A stretch of DNA of 64,000 bases, from positions 62,001 to 126,000 of the forward strand of contig NZ_VCMV01000004.1 in the NCBI RefSeq assembly GCF_008757455.1, read 5' to 3'. Each line of letters starts with the position of its first letter. Position 1 is the stretch's first letter. The stretch is from Microvirga brassicacearum. Lineage in GTDB: Bacteria; Pseudomonadota; Alphaproteobacteria; Rhizobiales; Beijerinckiaceae. Positions 46,114 to 55,429 of the stretch are shown here, in pieces. The translations under genes were made by a program, and so were the position numbers. The notes under the pieces are model-generated. The model did no database searches. It saw only the letters and a list, made by a program, of their open reading frames with translations, and had not been told where the DNA came from.

Positions 46114-47745
46114 TCATTCAAGCGTGCCGATCGCGCCCTCCACGGAAGCGATGATCGCGCCCGACCGGACCAGGTCGAGCGCCTGGGCCATCTCCGCGGC
46201 GTACCAGCGGTCGCCGTCCAGAGCGGGCGGAATGGCAACCCTGATCGCGTCCATGGCGGCCCGCGACCCCTTGCCCAGCGGATGATCCTTCGCGACCGGC
46301 TCGACAAGGGTCAGGGCCTGCGCTGCCATCAGCAATTCGACTGCGACGATCTGTTCCACATTCTCCACGATGGTGCGCGCCTTGCGTCCGCACCAGGTCG
46401 AATTCGACACATGGTCTTCGGCGTTCGATTTGCCGGGGACCGAATCGACCGAACCCGGCATCGAAAGCCCGCGATTCTCCATCACCAGCGCCGACATCGA
46501 ACATTGCACGGTGGCATAGCCGGTGTTCAGTCCGCGCTTCCCGGCCAGCAGGTTGCGCGGCAGGCCATACGACATGGTCGGATCGATGAGGCGCGCCAGA
46601 CGGCGCTCCGAGATCGAACCGAGATCCGTCATGGCAATTGCCAGAACATCCATCGCCTGGGCCACGTACTGCCCGTGAAAATGCCCGCCTGAGATCGATT
46701 CATACCCGCTCTTGCCATCATCGAAGATAAGCGGATTGTCGGTGGCCGAATTGATTTCGGTGCCGATGATGCGCTCGACGTATTCGAGGGCTTCAACGGC
46801 CGGGCCGTGAACTTGCGGCGTGCACCGCAGCGAATAGACATCCTGCACGCGTGGTGCCGCGGATGCGCCGGGCTGGCGTGCCTCGTCGGGGAAGACCACG
46901 TCGCGCGCTGCTTGCGAGCAGCGCCTGCTCCCCTCGAGGATCCGCAACAGGTTGCGTGCGACCCGGAGCTGCCCCGGATGCGGGCGCGCCTTCTGCAGCC
47001 TCGGATCGAACGCGGCCAGTTCGCCGCGCATGGCTTCGAGCGAGAGACACATGGCGACGTCGGCATGTTTCATGAGGCGCCGCGCATCGGACGCCGCGAG
47101 TGCGCCAAGTGCCAGAGAGGTGGTCGAGCCGTTGATGAGCGCCGACGCATCCTTCGCCCCGAGGACGAAATCGGGATCGAACCCCGCCTTTGCGATGGCC
47201 TCACGGGCCGGCATTCGGCGGCCCTTATAGATCATCTCCGCTTCCGCGAAGCCGCACACGGCCCCCGCCATATGCGCGAGCGGTGCGAGATCGCCCGACG
47301 CGCCCACCGAGCCCTTCTGCGGGATGACCGGGTGAAGACCCGCATTCAGGAAAGCGATCAGCCGCTCGACCAGTTCGACGGAGGGGCCGGAATAGTTCGA
47401 CGCGAAGGCGTTGGCGCGCAGCAGCATCATGGCGCGCGTCACATCCTCGCTGAACGGCTCGCCGATGCCGGTGGCATGGGCGTAGACGGTCTTCTGCTGA
47501 TAGGCCGCCATATCGGCGATCAGGACCCGTTGATCCTTGAATAATCCGACGCCGGTATTGAACGCGTACATCAGCGGCGCGTCGTCATGCATCCAGTTCT
47601 GGTCGATATAGGCGCGGGTGGCGGCGATCCGCTCCCGTGCCTGCGGGTCGAGGACCGCTTTCTCGAATCGCCCATCGGGATTGGGCCGCGCTACGCGCAC
47701 CACGTCCTGGACCTTGAGTTTCGCCCCGTCGACCTTGACCGTCAT
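46114..47745 (-). CDS. Aromatic amino acid ammonia-lyase family, histidine ammonia-lyase-like
   Basis: A 543-residue MIO-dependent lyase. The self-cyclising Ala149-Ser150-Gly151 is present (GSVGASGDLAPLAHM). Residues matching the HutH active site are Tyr60 (MYAFNTGVG), His90 (AHATGIGEP), QDVYSLRCTPQVHG, GGHFHGQYV and the Glu of AEDHVSNSTW. His at position 90 favours histidine over phenylalanine. It removes ammonia from L-His to give urocanate. No other hut gene lies nearby and it is ~30 residues longer than typical HutH, so a related aryl-amino-acid role cannot be excluded. The ATG at 47745 has GAGGG upstream; a start at 47802 is unlikely. Confidence 0.82.
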   Translation of the reverse strand: MTVKVDGAKLKVQDVVRVARPNPDGRFEKAVLDPQARERIAATRAYIDQNWMHDDAPLMYAFNTGVGLFKDQRVLIADMAAYQQKTVYAHATGIGEPFSEDVTRAMMLLRANAFASNYSGPSVELVERLIAFLNAGLHPVIPQKGSVGASGDLAPLAHMAGAVCGFAEAEMIYKGRRMPAREAIAKAGFDPDFVLGAKDASALINGSTTSLALGALAASDARRLMKHADVAMCLSLEAMRGELAAFDPRLQKARPHPGQLRVARNLLRILEGSRRCSQAARDVVFPDEARQPGASAAPRVQDVYSLRCTPQVHGPAVEALEYVERIIGTEINSATDNPLIFDDGKSGYESISGGHFHGQYVAQAMDVLAIAMTDLGSISERRLARLIDPTMSYGLPRNLLAGKRGLNTGYATVQCSMSALVMENRGLSMPGSVDSVPGKSNAEDHVSNSTWCGRKARTIVENVEQIVAVELLMAAQALTLVEPVAKDHPLGKGSRAAMDAIRVAIPPALDGDRWYAAEMAQALDLVRSGAIIASVEGAIGTLE

Positions 47746-47878
47746 CGCCAATCCCTCACACCAAGAGGAGGGATAAAGGGGCTGAGGGCCGGAGGCAACC
47801 ACGAGGCGGCCGTTGCAGGTTTCCGCGCCAATCTCTCCAAGTCATTCCGGGGCGCGAAGTCGCAACCCTCACCCCGCG

Positions 47879-47969
47879 GGCCACGAAGCGGCGTCTCGTA
47901 CGACGAGGCGTCTCCAGAGAGCACTGGAGGCTCCCTCGAGACGCGGCTGCGCCGCTCCTCAGGATGAGG
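47879..47969. repeat. REP/RIME-like intergenic repeat
   Basis: Between the ammonia-lyase and ugpC lies a stretch in which GAAGCGGCGTCTCGTACGA is echoed by CTCGAGACGCGGCTGCGCC and ends CTCCTCAGGATGAGG. Phrases of this kind (GCGTCTCGA, CCTCAGGATGAGG) are familiar from dispersed intergenic palindromic elements of Hyphomicrobiales genomes. Copy number cannot be checked here. The remaining 254-nt gap shows no gene. Confidence 0.45.
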
Positions 47970-47999
47970 TGGGAGGAGAACGAGCAGCCCTCAGAACAG

Positions 48000-49076
48000 C
48001 TACGCGACCCCCAACCGTTTCGTTGTTTGAGGATCGAAGAGGTGCACGTTGTCGGCGTCGATCGACAGCGTGAGATCGCGCGTATCGGACGGCAATTGGC
48101 CGGTCGAGGCCTGGACGACGAATTCGGCGCCCGCGACCTTGCCGTGGAAGAGCTGGGTTGCGCCGAGTTCCTCGACGAAATCCACGTCCAGCGTCAGCGT
48201 GCTGGTCCCGGTCGTCCCCGCCTGAACGTCCTCTGGGCGAAGCCCGACTTCGATTGCCGAGCCGGGCGTCAGCCCCTCGCGCATATCGGTCACCTTGATC
48301 ATTTGACCACCGACCGACACCAGTCCCGGCCCTTCGACCCGCCCGGGCAGGATGTTCATCGGCGGTGAACCGATGAAGGTCGCGACGAAGCGCGTCTCAG
48401 GACGGCGATACACCTCCGAGGGCGTGCCGACCTGTTCGATCTGGCCGCCGCTCATGACCACGAGCTTGTCGGACAGCGTCATCGCTTCCACCTGGTCGTG
48501 GGTCACGTAAATCGACGTGACGCCGAGCGCGCGTTGAAGGCGCTTGATCTCCACGCGCATCTGCACGCGAAGCTTCGCGTCAAGATTCGACAACGGCTCG
48601 TCGAACAGGAAGACCTGCGGCTTGCGCACAATGGCGCGACCCATGGCGACGCGCTGGCGCTGACCGCCCGAAAGCTGACGCGGCTTACGCGTGAGATAGG
48701 GTTCGATGGCCAGGATGCGGGCCGCTTCGTTCACGCGTTTCTCGATCTCGGCCTTCGGCGTCTTCCGGTTCTTCAGGCCATAGGCCATGTTGTCGTAGAC
48801 GCTCATATGCGGATAGAGCGCGTAGTTCTGAAACACCATGGCGATATCGCGCTCGGCGGGTTCGATCTCGTTGACCACGCGGTCGCTGATCTTGACCTCG
48901 CCCCCCGAAATGGTCTCCAGCCCGGCGATCATCCGCAGCAGCGTGGACTTGCCGCAGCCCGAGGGCCCGACCAGGACGCAAAACGAGCCGTCCTCGATGC
49001 CGAGCGACACCCCCTTCACGGCTTCTACATTGCCCGCATAAACCTTCCGCACCGTATCGAGCGTCACGCCTGCCAT
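48000..49076 (-). CDS. ugpC: sn-Glycerol-3-phosphate ABC importer ATPase UgpC
   Basis: A 358-residue ATPase of the MalK/UgpC type. Walker [10 protein letters not shown] at ~37-45, Q-loop [20 protein letters not shown], signature [20 protein letters not shown], Walker [16 protein letters not shown] and switch THDQVEAM. The ~120-residue C-terminal TOBE/MalK-like domain (GLRPEDVQ) is intact. It is last gene of the ugpBAEC operon. Confidence 0.9.
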   Translation of the reverse strand: MAGVTLDTVRKVYAGNVEAVKGVSLGIEDGSFCVLVGPSGCGKSTLLRMIAGLETISGGEVKISDRVVNEIEPAERDIAMVFQNYALYPHMSVYDNMAYGLKNRKTPKAEIEKRVNEAARILAIEPYLTRKPRQLSGGQRQRVAMGRAIVRKPQVFLFDEPLSNLDAKLRVQMRVEIKRLQRALGVTSIYVTHDQVEAMTLSDKLVVMSGGQIEQVGTPSEVYRRPETRFVATFIGSPPMNILPGRVEGPGLVSVGGQMIKVTDMREGLTPGSAIEVGLRPEDVQAGTTGTSTLTLDVDFVEELGATQLFHGKVAGAEFVVQASTGQLPSDTRDLTLSIDADNVHLFDPQTTKRLGVA

Positions 49077-49189
49077 TGTCTTGTCCCCTTGACGTCAGCT
49101 CGTGCACGAAGGGCACGAGGCGAGATGGATTGCATCATTGTTGTTGGCGCTCCCCCCACGAGGGAGCGGGAGACGCGCAAAACCGCGCG

Positions 49190-50035
49190 TCACTTCTCGG
49201 TTTCGACGAGGCCCTTCACGAAGAGCCTCTGCATGAAGATGACGACCATGACCGGCGGCACCATGGCGAGCACGGCGGTCGTCATGGCAATCTGCCACTC
49301 GGTCAACGCGTCCTGCGTGGTGATCATTTTCTTGATGCCGATGACGATGGTCTGCATCGAGCTTTGCGTCGTGATCAGGAGCGGCCAGAGATACTGGTTC
49401 CACCCATAGATGAACTGAATGACGAAGAGCGCCGCGATCGTCGTGATCGACAGCGGCAGCAGCGTGTCCTTGAAGAAACGGAACGGCCCCGCCCCGTCGA
49501 TCTTGGAGGCTTCAAGCAACTCGTCCGGCACCGTCATGAAAAACTGCCGGAACAGCAACGTGCCGGTGGCCGACGCGATCAGCGGCAGGATCAATCCCGA
49601 ATAGGTGTCGAGCAATCCGAGATCGGCGACAATCTTGTAGGTCGGATAGATGCGCACCTCGACCGGCAGCATGAGGGTGATGAAGATCACCCAGAAGGCA
49701 GTCCTGCGGAACGGGAAGCTGAAATAGACGACCGCGAAGGCGGACAGGATCGAGATGATGATTTTGCCGATCGCGATGCCCATCGCCATGATGAACGAGT
49801 TCATCATCATCATGCCGACCGGCTCGCGCGCGAGGCGTCCGCCCGTAAACAGCGCGCGCTCGTAGTTGATCCCTGCCTGGTCGCCCGGCACCAGCGGCAT
49901 GTTGCCGTTGGCGATCGTTCCCGCGTCGAAGGTCGACGCGATGATCGCCAGATATACCGGGAACGCCACAATGGCGACACCCATTCCGAGAACCAGGTAG
50001 GCGACGAGGTTCCGATAGCGCCTGTTCTCGACCAT
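49190..50035 (-). CDS. ugpE: sn-Glycerol-3-phosphate ABC importer permease UgpE
   Basis: A 281-residue permease with six hydrophobic helices. The EAA loop is LLEASKIDGAGPFRFFKDTL and the C-terminal half carries QFIYGWNQYLWPLLITTQSS, highly typical of UgpE. It overlaps ugpA by 1 nt (TGATG) and is followed ~110 nt later by ugpC. Confidence 0.92.
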   Translation of the reverse strand: MVENRRYRNLVAYLVLGMGVAIVAFPVYLAIIASTFDAGTIANGNMPLVPGDQAGINYERALFTGGRLAREPVGMMMMNSFIMAMGIAIGKIIISILSAFAVVYFSFPFRRTAFWVIFITLMLPVEVRIYPTYKIVADLGLLDTYSGLILPLIASATGTLLFRQFFMTVPDELLEASKIDGAGPFRFFKDTLLPLSITTIAALFVIQFIYGWNQYLWPLLITTQSSMQTIVIGIKKMITTQDALTEWQIAMTTAVLAMVPPVMVVIFMQRLFVKGLVETEK

Positions 50036-50916
50036 CAGTATTGCACCTTACGCTCGACGAATCTGAATTGAACAGCGGTGAGCGCGATCACGATGATCAT
50101 CAGGATCACCGATTGCGCCGCCGACCCGCCGAGGTCGCCGCCGAGGCGACCATCCGCATAAACCTTGTAGACAAGCGTCGTCGTCCGACCCGCGGGGCCG
50201 CCGCCCGTCACCGCATCGATGATGCCGAAGGTATCGAAGAACACGTAGACGATGTTGACGACGATGAGGAAGAAGGTCGTGGGCGAAAGCAGCGGGAAGA
50301 TGATCGTCCAGAAGCGGCGGATCGGACCCGAGCCATCGATGGCCGCCGCCTCGATCACGCTCTTGGGGATCGCCTGCAGGCCGGCGAGGAAGAACAGGAA
50401 ATTGTAGCTGATCTGCTTCCAGGTTGCGGAGAGGATCAGCAGCAGCATCGCGTGGTTGGCATTCAGCATCGGGTTCCAATCGACCCCGGCGCCTTTGATC
50501 GGCCGCGCCAGAGTGCCCAGGGTCGGGTGGAACATGAAGATCCACAGGACGCCCGCAATGGCGGGAGCGACCGCGTAGGGCCAGATCAGCAGCGTCTTGA
50601 TGGCATGCCCCGCCTTCAGGTTCTTGTCGGCCTGAGACGCGAGCAGAAGCGCGCAGGACAGCGACAGGATCGCGACCGCACTGGAGAAGACGGCTGTCGT
50701 CACCATGGCGCGGTAATATTCGGGCTGCTGGAACAGAAGGCGATAATTCTCGAAGCCGACGAATTCGGACGACAGGCCGAACGCGTCCTCGAGCAGGAAG
50801 GATTGCCACACCGCCTGCGAAGCGGGCCAGTAAAAGAAGATAAGCGTGATCGCAAGCTGCGGAAAAATCAAAAGATAAGGCAGCAGCTTGTTCGAGAAGA
50901 GGGCTCGTTTTTCCAT
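50035..50916 (-). CDS. ugpA: sn-Glycerol-3-phosphate ABC importer permease UgpA
   Basis: A 293-residue permease. [20 protein letters not shown] forms the first helix, [20 protein letters not shown] is the usual UgpA periplasmic segment, and [20 protein letters not shown] is the EAA loop. The ATG at 50916 was preferred over an in-frame start at 50946. A strong stem-loop lies between this gene and ugpB upstream. Confidence 0.92.
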   Translation of the reverse strand: MEKRALFSNKLLPYLLIFPQLAITLIFFYWPASQAVWQSFLLEDAFGLSSEFVGFENYRLLFQQPEYYRAMVTTAVFSSAVAILSLSCALLLASQADKNLKAGHAIKTLLIWPYAVAPAIAGVLWIFMFHPTLGTLARPIKGAGVDWNPMLNANHAMLLLILSATWKQISYNFLFFLAGLQAIPKSVIEAAAIDGSGPIRRFWTIIFPLLSPTTFFLIVVNIVYVFFDTFGIIDAVTGGGPAGRTTTLVYKVYADGRLGGDLGGSAAQSVILMIIVIALTAVQFRFVERKVQY

Positions 50917-50984
50917 CGCGTCGGGGCACCTGAATGTGGCGGCCAACGGGAACGAGGTCCCGATCCGCAGGCTCTTTCATAAGA

Positions 50985-51016
50985 TCATCCCGGGTGGCTT
51001 GGACCACCCGGGATGA
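50985..51016. repeat. 13-bp perfect palindrome (REP-like stem-loop) between ugpB and ugpA
   Basis: TCATCCCGGGTGG and its exact complement are separated by a 6-nt loop. There is no T-run on either side, so a terminator is less likely than a REP-type element or an mRNA-stabilising hairpin at the 3' end of ugpB. Related half-sites (GTCATCC/GGATGAC) flank the ugpB leader at 52367-52423. Confidence 0.65.
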
Positions 51017-51039
51017 CATGTCGCTCGAACGAGAGGCGG

Positions 51040-52350
51040 TTACTTCGTGACCGTGCGCTCGAACTGGCGCAGGATCGTGTTGCTGCGTGCAACGGCGGAA
51101 TCGAGCGCGTCCTTAGCGGGCTTCTGGCCTGCAAGAGCGGCTTCGATTTCCTCCGACACCACGTCGCGGATCTGGACCATGTTGCCGAAGCGCAGACCGC
51201 GGGAATTCTCGGTCGGCTCCTTGTTGGTCAGCTCGAGCAATGGGGTCTGCAGCACCGGGTTCTTCTCGTAGAAGCCCGAAGCCTTGGTCTTCTCGTAGGC
51301 GGCCTTGGTGATCGGCAGGTAGCCCGATTCCTGGTGCAGCTTTGCCTGACGATCGGTGTCCGACAGGAACGCGAAGAACTTGGCAACGCCCTTGTATTCG
51401 TCAGGCTTTTTGCCGCCCATCACCCACAGCGACGCGCCGCCGATGATCGAGTTCTGCGGTGCGCCCTTGACGTCCGGGTAGTAGGGCATCGGCACCGATG
51501 TGAAGTCGAATTTCGCATTGGCCTTCACGTTGCCGTAGAAGCCCGACGAGGTCAGGAAGATCGCGCATTCGCCGGAGGTGAAGCGGCCTTCCGAGCGGCT
51601 GTCGCGGCCCGAATAGTCGTAGGTCTTGTCCTTCTGGAGATCGACCAGCGTCTGCAGGTGCTTCACATGCAGCGGCGAGTTGAACTTCATTTCGGTGTCG
51701 AAACCGTCAAGACCGTTCGCCTTGGTGGCCATCGGCACGTTGTGCCAGGCCGAGAACTGCTCGATCAGCGCCCAGGGAGCCCAGGCATTGCTGAAGCCGC
51801 AGGTGTTCTGGCCCGAAGCTTTCAGCTTCTTGCCGGCCTCGAAGACCTCCGGCCAGGTTTTCGGGATCTCGGTGATGCCAGCCTTCTTCAGCGCATCCTT
51901 GTTGATCCACATCACCATGGACGAGGAGTTGAAAGGGAACGACAGCATCTCGCCCTTGGCGGTCGAGTAATAGCCGGTGATCGCCGGGAGATAAGCCTTC
52001 GGGTCGAATTTCTCGCCCGCTTCCTTCATCATCTCGCCGACCGGCTTGATGGCGCCCTTGGCGCCCATCATGGTGGCGGTGCCGACTTCGAAGACCTGCA
52101 GGATGTGCGGGGCGTTACCGGCGCGGAATGCGGCGATGCCGGCATTCATGTTGTCAGCGTACTGGCCCTTGTAGCTGGTGACGACCTTGTAGTCTTTCTG
52201 GGAGGCATTGAATTCCTCGGCCAACCGGTTGACGACGTCGTTGTTGGCGCCCGTCATCGCGTGCCACCATTGAATTTCCGTCTGAGCAAATGCCGATGTG
52301 CTCGTCGCGAGGCCCAGGGCCAAGGCGGCGAGGAAGGACTTATTCATCAT
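51040..52350 (-). CDS. ugpB: sn-Glycerol-3-phosphate ABC importer binding protein UgpB
   Basis: A 436-residue secreted binding protein. The signal peptide is MMNKSFLAALALGLATSTSA FAQ. The mature region closely follows E. coli UgpB from memory: WWHAMTGANNDVVNRLAEEF, AAFRAGNAPHILQVFEVGTA, IIGGASLWVMGGKKPDEYKG and SGYLPITKAAYEKTKASGFY. It binds glycerol-3-phosphate and glycerophosphodiesters. Two adjacent ATGs (52350 and 52347) follow GGGAGA; the frame is open to 52614 but without signal character. It leads the ugpBAEC operon; no ugpQ phosphodiesterase is present here. Confidence 0.94.
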   Translation of the reverse strand: MMNKSFLAALALGLATSTSAFAQTEIQWWHAMTGANNDVVNRLAEEFNASQKDYKVVTSYKGQYADNMNAGIAAFRAGNAPHILQVFEVGTATMMGAKGAIKPVGEMMKEAGEKFDPKAYLPAITGYYSTAKGEMLSFPFNSSSMVMWINKDALKKAGITEIPKTWPEVFEAGKKLKASGQNTCGFSNAWAPWALIEQFSAWHNVPMATKANGLDGFDTEMKFNSPLHVKHLQTLVDLQKDKTYDYSGRDSRSEGRFTSGECAIFLTSSGFYGNVKANAKFDFTSVPMPYYPDVKGAPQNSIIGGASLWVMGGKKPDEYKGVAKFFAFLSDTDRQAKLHQESGYLPITKAAYEKTKASGFYEKNPVLQTPLLELTNKEPTENSRGLRFGNMVQIRDVVSEEIEAALAGQKPAKDALDSAVARSNTILRQFERTVTK

Positions 52351-52366
52351 AACTGGTCTCTCCCTT

Positions 52367-52423
52367 GTCATCCCGTCGAGGATGTTCTTGTCGTTCATCA
52401 TCCTCGCAAGAAGCCCGGATGAC
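52367..52423. repeat. Nested palindrome in the ugpB leader
   Basis: Outer arms GTCATCC (52367-52373) and GGATGAC (52417-52423) enclose inner arms CGAGGATG (52377-52384) and CATCCTCG (52399-52406). In the transcript this folds as a two-tier hairpin directly upstream of the ugpB ribosome binding site. Outer arms match those of the 50985-51016 element, pointing to a dispersed repeat family; a regulatory role is possible. Confidence 0.5.
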
Positions 52424-52543
52424 GTTTCAATGACGGAATAATGACAATCATAGCCGGCTCCAAAATGGAAGCCCTTTCCTCCCACAGACTTAACGCCCGA
52501 AGACGGAATCGCCTCTGCGCGCTTTGTCCTGTGGAAACATTGT

Positions 52544-53749
52544 TCAGATGACGTTGCGTTCGAGCAGCGGACGGTTCGCCAGCACCCGCTCGTAGCCGAG
52601 ATCCGAGAGATCAAGCGTGCGGTATCGGCCGTGCACGATCAACTCCGACAGGCCGCGCCCGATGGCCGGCGCCTGCTGCAATCCGTGGCCGGAAAAACCG
52701 TTGCAGAGGTAGAAGTTGGTCAACCGCCCCGCCCGACCGATGATCGCATTGTGGTCAAGCAGCGACATGTCGTACGGGCCGGCCCAGGCCCGGCCCGGCT
52801 TGATCGCCTCGAAGGCCGGCACCCGATGGGCGAGAGACGGCCAGATGAATTCCTCGAAGAACGAAAAGTCGATCTCCTGGCTCGCCGCATCGAAATCGTG
52901 CCAGTCCGGGTCTCCATCCGCGTCCGGAGATGCGCCGCAGATGAACCCTTCGCCCTCCGGCCGCACATAGGCGCCCGAGGTATCGATCAGGAGCGGGCAA
53001 TTCTCCACCTTGTCGCGGCAGGTAAAGGTGAACACGTATCGGCGCTTGGCCTGAACCGGAATCGGAAGATCGGCCAAGGCTGCGATCTCCCGTCCGCCGG
53101 ACCCGGCGCAATTGACGAGCGCGCCGCAGGCGATTCGTGTGCCGTCCTTGAGGCGGACGGCCAGGACGGTGTCGCCCTCCCGTTCGATCTCCGCGACCTC
53201 TCCCTTGACGTATTCCGCACCGAGCGACCGCGCCTTCCGGCGGAACGCCTGGAGCAGGCCCCAGCCATCGAACCAGCCCTCTCCCGAGCGGCCCCAGGTT
53301 CCGGCCTCGAGATCCTCGGTGTTCAACCACGGGAACCGGGCTTTCAATCCGGCCGGATCCATCAGGAGAATATCCGCACCTTCGGCCGCCTGCAGCGCCT
53401 GGTTCTCCCGCAGCACCTGCGCGCCCGCCGACGTGGCGCAATAGAGATAGCCGCCCTCCTTCAGGTCGATTTCCGGTCTTTCGTCATCGACCGCCAGATG
53501 CTCGCCGATGTGGCGCAAGAATCCGATGCCATAGAGGGAAATCCGGATATTCACGGCGGTTGAATATTGCTGCCTGATCGATGCCGCCGACAGGGCGGAT
53601 GCCGAGAGCTGATAGGTCGGGTCCTTCTCGACGACGATGACCCGCCCCTGGAAATCCGGGTCGGCCAGCAAGTGATAGGCGGTCGAGGAGCCCATGACGG
53701 CGCCGCCGACAATCACGACATCGGCCGCATTGGTGTTTGTGAGGGTCAT
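52544..53749 (-). CDS. FAD-dependent amine/amino acid oxidase (DadA/sarcosine oxidase-like)
   Basis: A 401-residue DAO-fold flavoprotein. FAD-binding VVIVGGAVMGSSTAYHLL near residue 11, VIVVEKDPTYQLSASALSAA, a mid-domain VNCAGSGGREIAAL, and the C-terminal FYLCNGFSGHGLQQAPAIGR. The family oxidises secondary or D-amino acids such as sarcosine, glycine and pipecolate. It overlaps an Lrp-type regulator by 4 nt and sits beside lysine-catabolic dehydrogenases, so oxidation of L-pipecolate to piperideine-6-carboxylate (AmaA-like) is a reasonable guess. Substrate is not proven. Confidence 0.82.
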   Translation of the reverse strand: MTLTNTNAADVVIVGGAVMGSSTAYHLLADPDFQGRVIVVEKDPTYQLSASALSAASIRQQYSTAVNIRISLYGIGFLRHIGEHLAVDDERPEIDLKEGGYLYCATSAGAQVLRENQALQAAEGADILLMDPAGLKARFPWLNTEDLEAGTWGRSGEGWFDGWGLLQAFRRKARSLGAEYVKGEVAEIEREGDTVLAVRLKDGTRIACGALVNCAGSGGREIAALADLPIPVQAKRRYVFTFTCRDKVENCPLLIDTSGAYVRPEGEGFICGASPDADGDPDWHDFDAASQEIDFSFFEEFIWPSLAHRVPAFEAIKPGRAWAGPYDMSLLDHNAIIGRAGRLTNFYLCNGFSGHGLQQAPAIGRGLSELIVHGRYRTLDLSDLGYERVLANRPLLERNVI

Positions 53750-54174
53750 CGTTCGAATTTCGTTGAGAGGATGATGGAGGATTGCGTGCGTTCGACGCCT
53801 TCGATCGCGCCGATCCGGTCGATCGCCGCATCGAGTGAGGGAACGTCCTCAGCCTCTACCACCGCCAGCAGGTCGAAAACACCGGCGACAGAATGAAGCG
53901 CACGCAATTCCGGCAGTTTTTGCAATGCGGTGACGACGCCAGCCGATGCCTTGGGCGCCACCACGATGGTCACGTGCGCCCGCACCATGCGGCGGCTGAT
54001 CTCTTCGGAAAGCCGGGCGGTGTAGCCGACGATCACGCCGCGCCGTTCAAGGCTCTCGACCCGGGCCTGAACGGTCGTGCGGGAAAGGTTGAGGCGCCGC
54101 GCGGCCTGGGCGTGGCCGATGCGGGCGTTCTCCCGGAGAAGCGCGATCAGGGCGCGATCCGTCGCATCAAGCAT
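53746..54174 (-). CDS. Lrp/AsnC-family transcriptional regulator
   Basis: A 142-residue regulator. The helix-turn-helix is at ~1-55 (LDATDRALIALLRENARIGH, LSRTTVQARVESLERRGVIV) and the ligand-sensing RAM domain follows (LHSVAGVFDLLAVVEAEDVP). ATG 54174 gives the normal family N-terminus; a GTG one codon earlier and a long frame from 54345 are alternatives. It overlaps the FAD oxidase start by 4 nt and is divergent from the saccharopine/lysine dehydrogenase gene, so it most likely senses lysine or a related amino acid and controls both units. Confidence 0.88.
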   Translation of the reverse strand: MLDATDRALIALLRENARIGHAQAARRLNLSRTTVQARVESLERRGVIVGYTARLSEEISRRMVRAHVTIVVAPKASAGVVTALQKLPELRALHSVAGVFDLLAVVEAEDVPSLDAAIDRIGAIEGVERTQSSIILSTKFER

Positions 54175-54187
54175 CACTTCGTCCAAT

Positions 54188-54217
54188 CCGGATGGCAATA
54201 CGCCGAAACCTATCCGG
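54188..54217. promoter_or_regulatory. Inverted repeat in the Lrp-dehydrogenase divergent space
   Basis: CCGGAT and ATCCGG are separated by 18 nt within the ~115-nt intergenic region. Lrp-family proteins bind such spaced dyads, so this is a candidate operator for the regulator at 53746. Arm length is only 6 bp and chance occurrence is possible. Confidence 0.3.
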
Positions 54218-54289
54218 CTTTCCGTCAACCTGTCTATGGCGTTCTGCAAGCGCTCGGCGTTTTCTCCTCTGATCATTTGGGAGCCACAC

Positions 54290-55417
54290 ATGCATTCAAT
54301 TCTCGTCATCGGCGCCGGCAAGATCGGCTCCACCATCGCCGACATGCTTCATGAGACCGGCGATTACGCGGTCACGGTTGCGGACAGTTCGGCGGCGGCG
54401 CTGAAGGCGGTCGGCACGCCGGGCATCAAGACGGTTCAGCTCGATTTCGCCGATGCGGTCGCGCTCCAGGCGGCGCTCAAGGGCCATTACGCGGTGCTCA
54501 GCGCCGCTCCGTTCCACCTGACCGGCCACGTGGCCAAGGCCGCCCGCCTCAACGGGGTGAACTATTTCGATCTCACCGAGGATGTGGCGACCACCCGCAT
54601 GGTCAAGGAACTGGCGGAGGACGCCACGACGGCCCTCATTCCGCAATGCGGCCTCGCCCCCGGTTTCATTTCCATCGCGGCGCACGACATTGCGAGCCGG
54701 TTCGACAAGCTCGATACCGTTCGCCTGCGCGTCGGCGCACTCCCGCAATATCCCTCCAACGCCCTGTCATATAACCTCACGTGGAGCACGGACGGGGTGA
54801 TCAACGAGTATATCGAGCGTTGCGAGGCCGTGGTCGAAGGCAAGCTCCGCGAAGTTCCCGCCATGGAAGAGCTCGAGGAATTTTCTCTCGACGGCACACG
54901 CTTCGAGGCCTTCAACACGTCGGGCGGCCTCGGCACCCTCTGCGAGACCCTCGACGGCAAGGTCCGCAGCCTGAACTACAAGACGATTCGCTATCCGGGC
55001 CATTGCGCGCTCATGCGCGTTCTCCTGAACGATCTCCAGCTCAGCCACCGCCGTGAGGTGCTCAAGGACATCCTCGAGCACGCCGTGCCGGCGACGATGC
55101 AGGACATGGTGATCGTGTTTGTGACCGTCACGGGCGAGCGCGAGGGCCGCCACGTTCAGGAAACCTACGCCCGCAAGATCTACGGCCAGAAGGTCGCCGG
55201 CACTTTGCGCACCGCCATTCAGGTCACCACCGCGGCCGGAATCTGCGCCATGCTCGACCTGCTGGTGGCGGGCAAATTGCCCCAGAAGGGCTTCGTTCGC
55301 CAGGAAGAGGTCGGGCTCGAGACGTTCCTCGCCAACCGGTTCGGCCGGGTTTATGCGGGCGAGCTTCTCGAAGATGTTGACGTTGCGGGAAAGAAGCGTC
55401 TCGACGCGGTCGCCTGA
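54290..55417 (+). CDS. Saccharopine dehydrogenase family enzyme (saccharopine or lysine 6-dehydrogenase)
   Basis: A 375-residue NAD(P)-dependent oxidoreductase. The Rossmann start SILVIGAGKIGSTIADML is at residues 3-20, and GLAPGFISIAAHDIASRFD plus FNTSGGLGTLCETL and LNYKTIRYPGHCALM are shared by saccharopine dehydrogenases and bacterial lysine 6-dehydrogenases. Either reaction yields aminoadipate semialdehyde/piperideine-6-carboxylate, the substrate of the enzyme encoded next. Length near 375-385 and the lack of a lysine-ketoglutarate reductase gene here lean toward lysine 6-dehydrogenase, but the two cannot be told apart by eye. GGGAG precedes ATG 54290. A terminator-like hairpin follows. 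Confidence 0.82.
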   Translation: MHSILVIGAGKIGSTIADMLHETGDYAVTVADSSAAALKAVGTPGIKTVQLDFADAVALQAALKGHYAVLSAAPFHLTGHVAKAARLNGVNYFDLTEDVATTRMVKELAEDATTALIPQCGLAPGFISIAAHDIASRFDKLDTVRLRVGALPQYPSNALSYNLTWSTDGVINEYIERCEAVVEGKLREVPAMEELEEFSLDGTRFEAFNTSGGLGTLCETLDGKVRSLNYKTIRYPGHCALMRVLLNDLQLSHRREVLKDILEHAVPATMQDMVIVFVTVTGEREGRHVQETYARKIYGQKVAGTLRTAIQVTTAAGICAMLDLLVAGKLPQKGFVRQEEVGLETFLANRFGRVYAGELLEDVDVAGKKRLDAVA

Positions 55418-55429
55418 TATCATTTAAAG

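Noticed and set aside
52631-53563. 310-codon plus-strand ORF opposite the FAD oxidase
   Set aside because: His/Arg/Gly-rich shadow translation with no recognisable domain; the oxidase on the minus strand is well supported.
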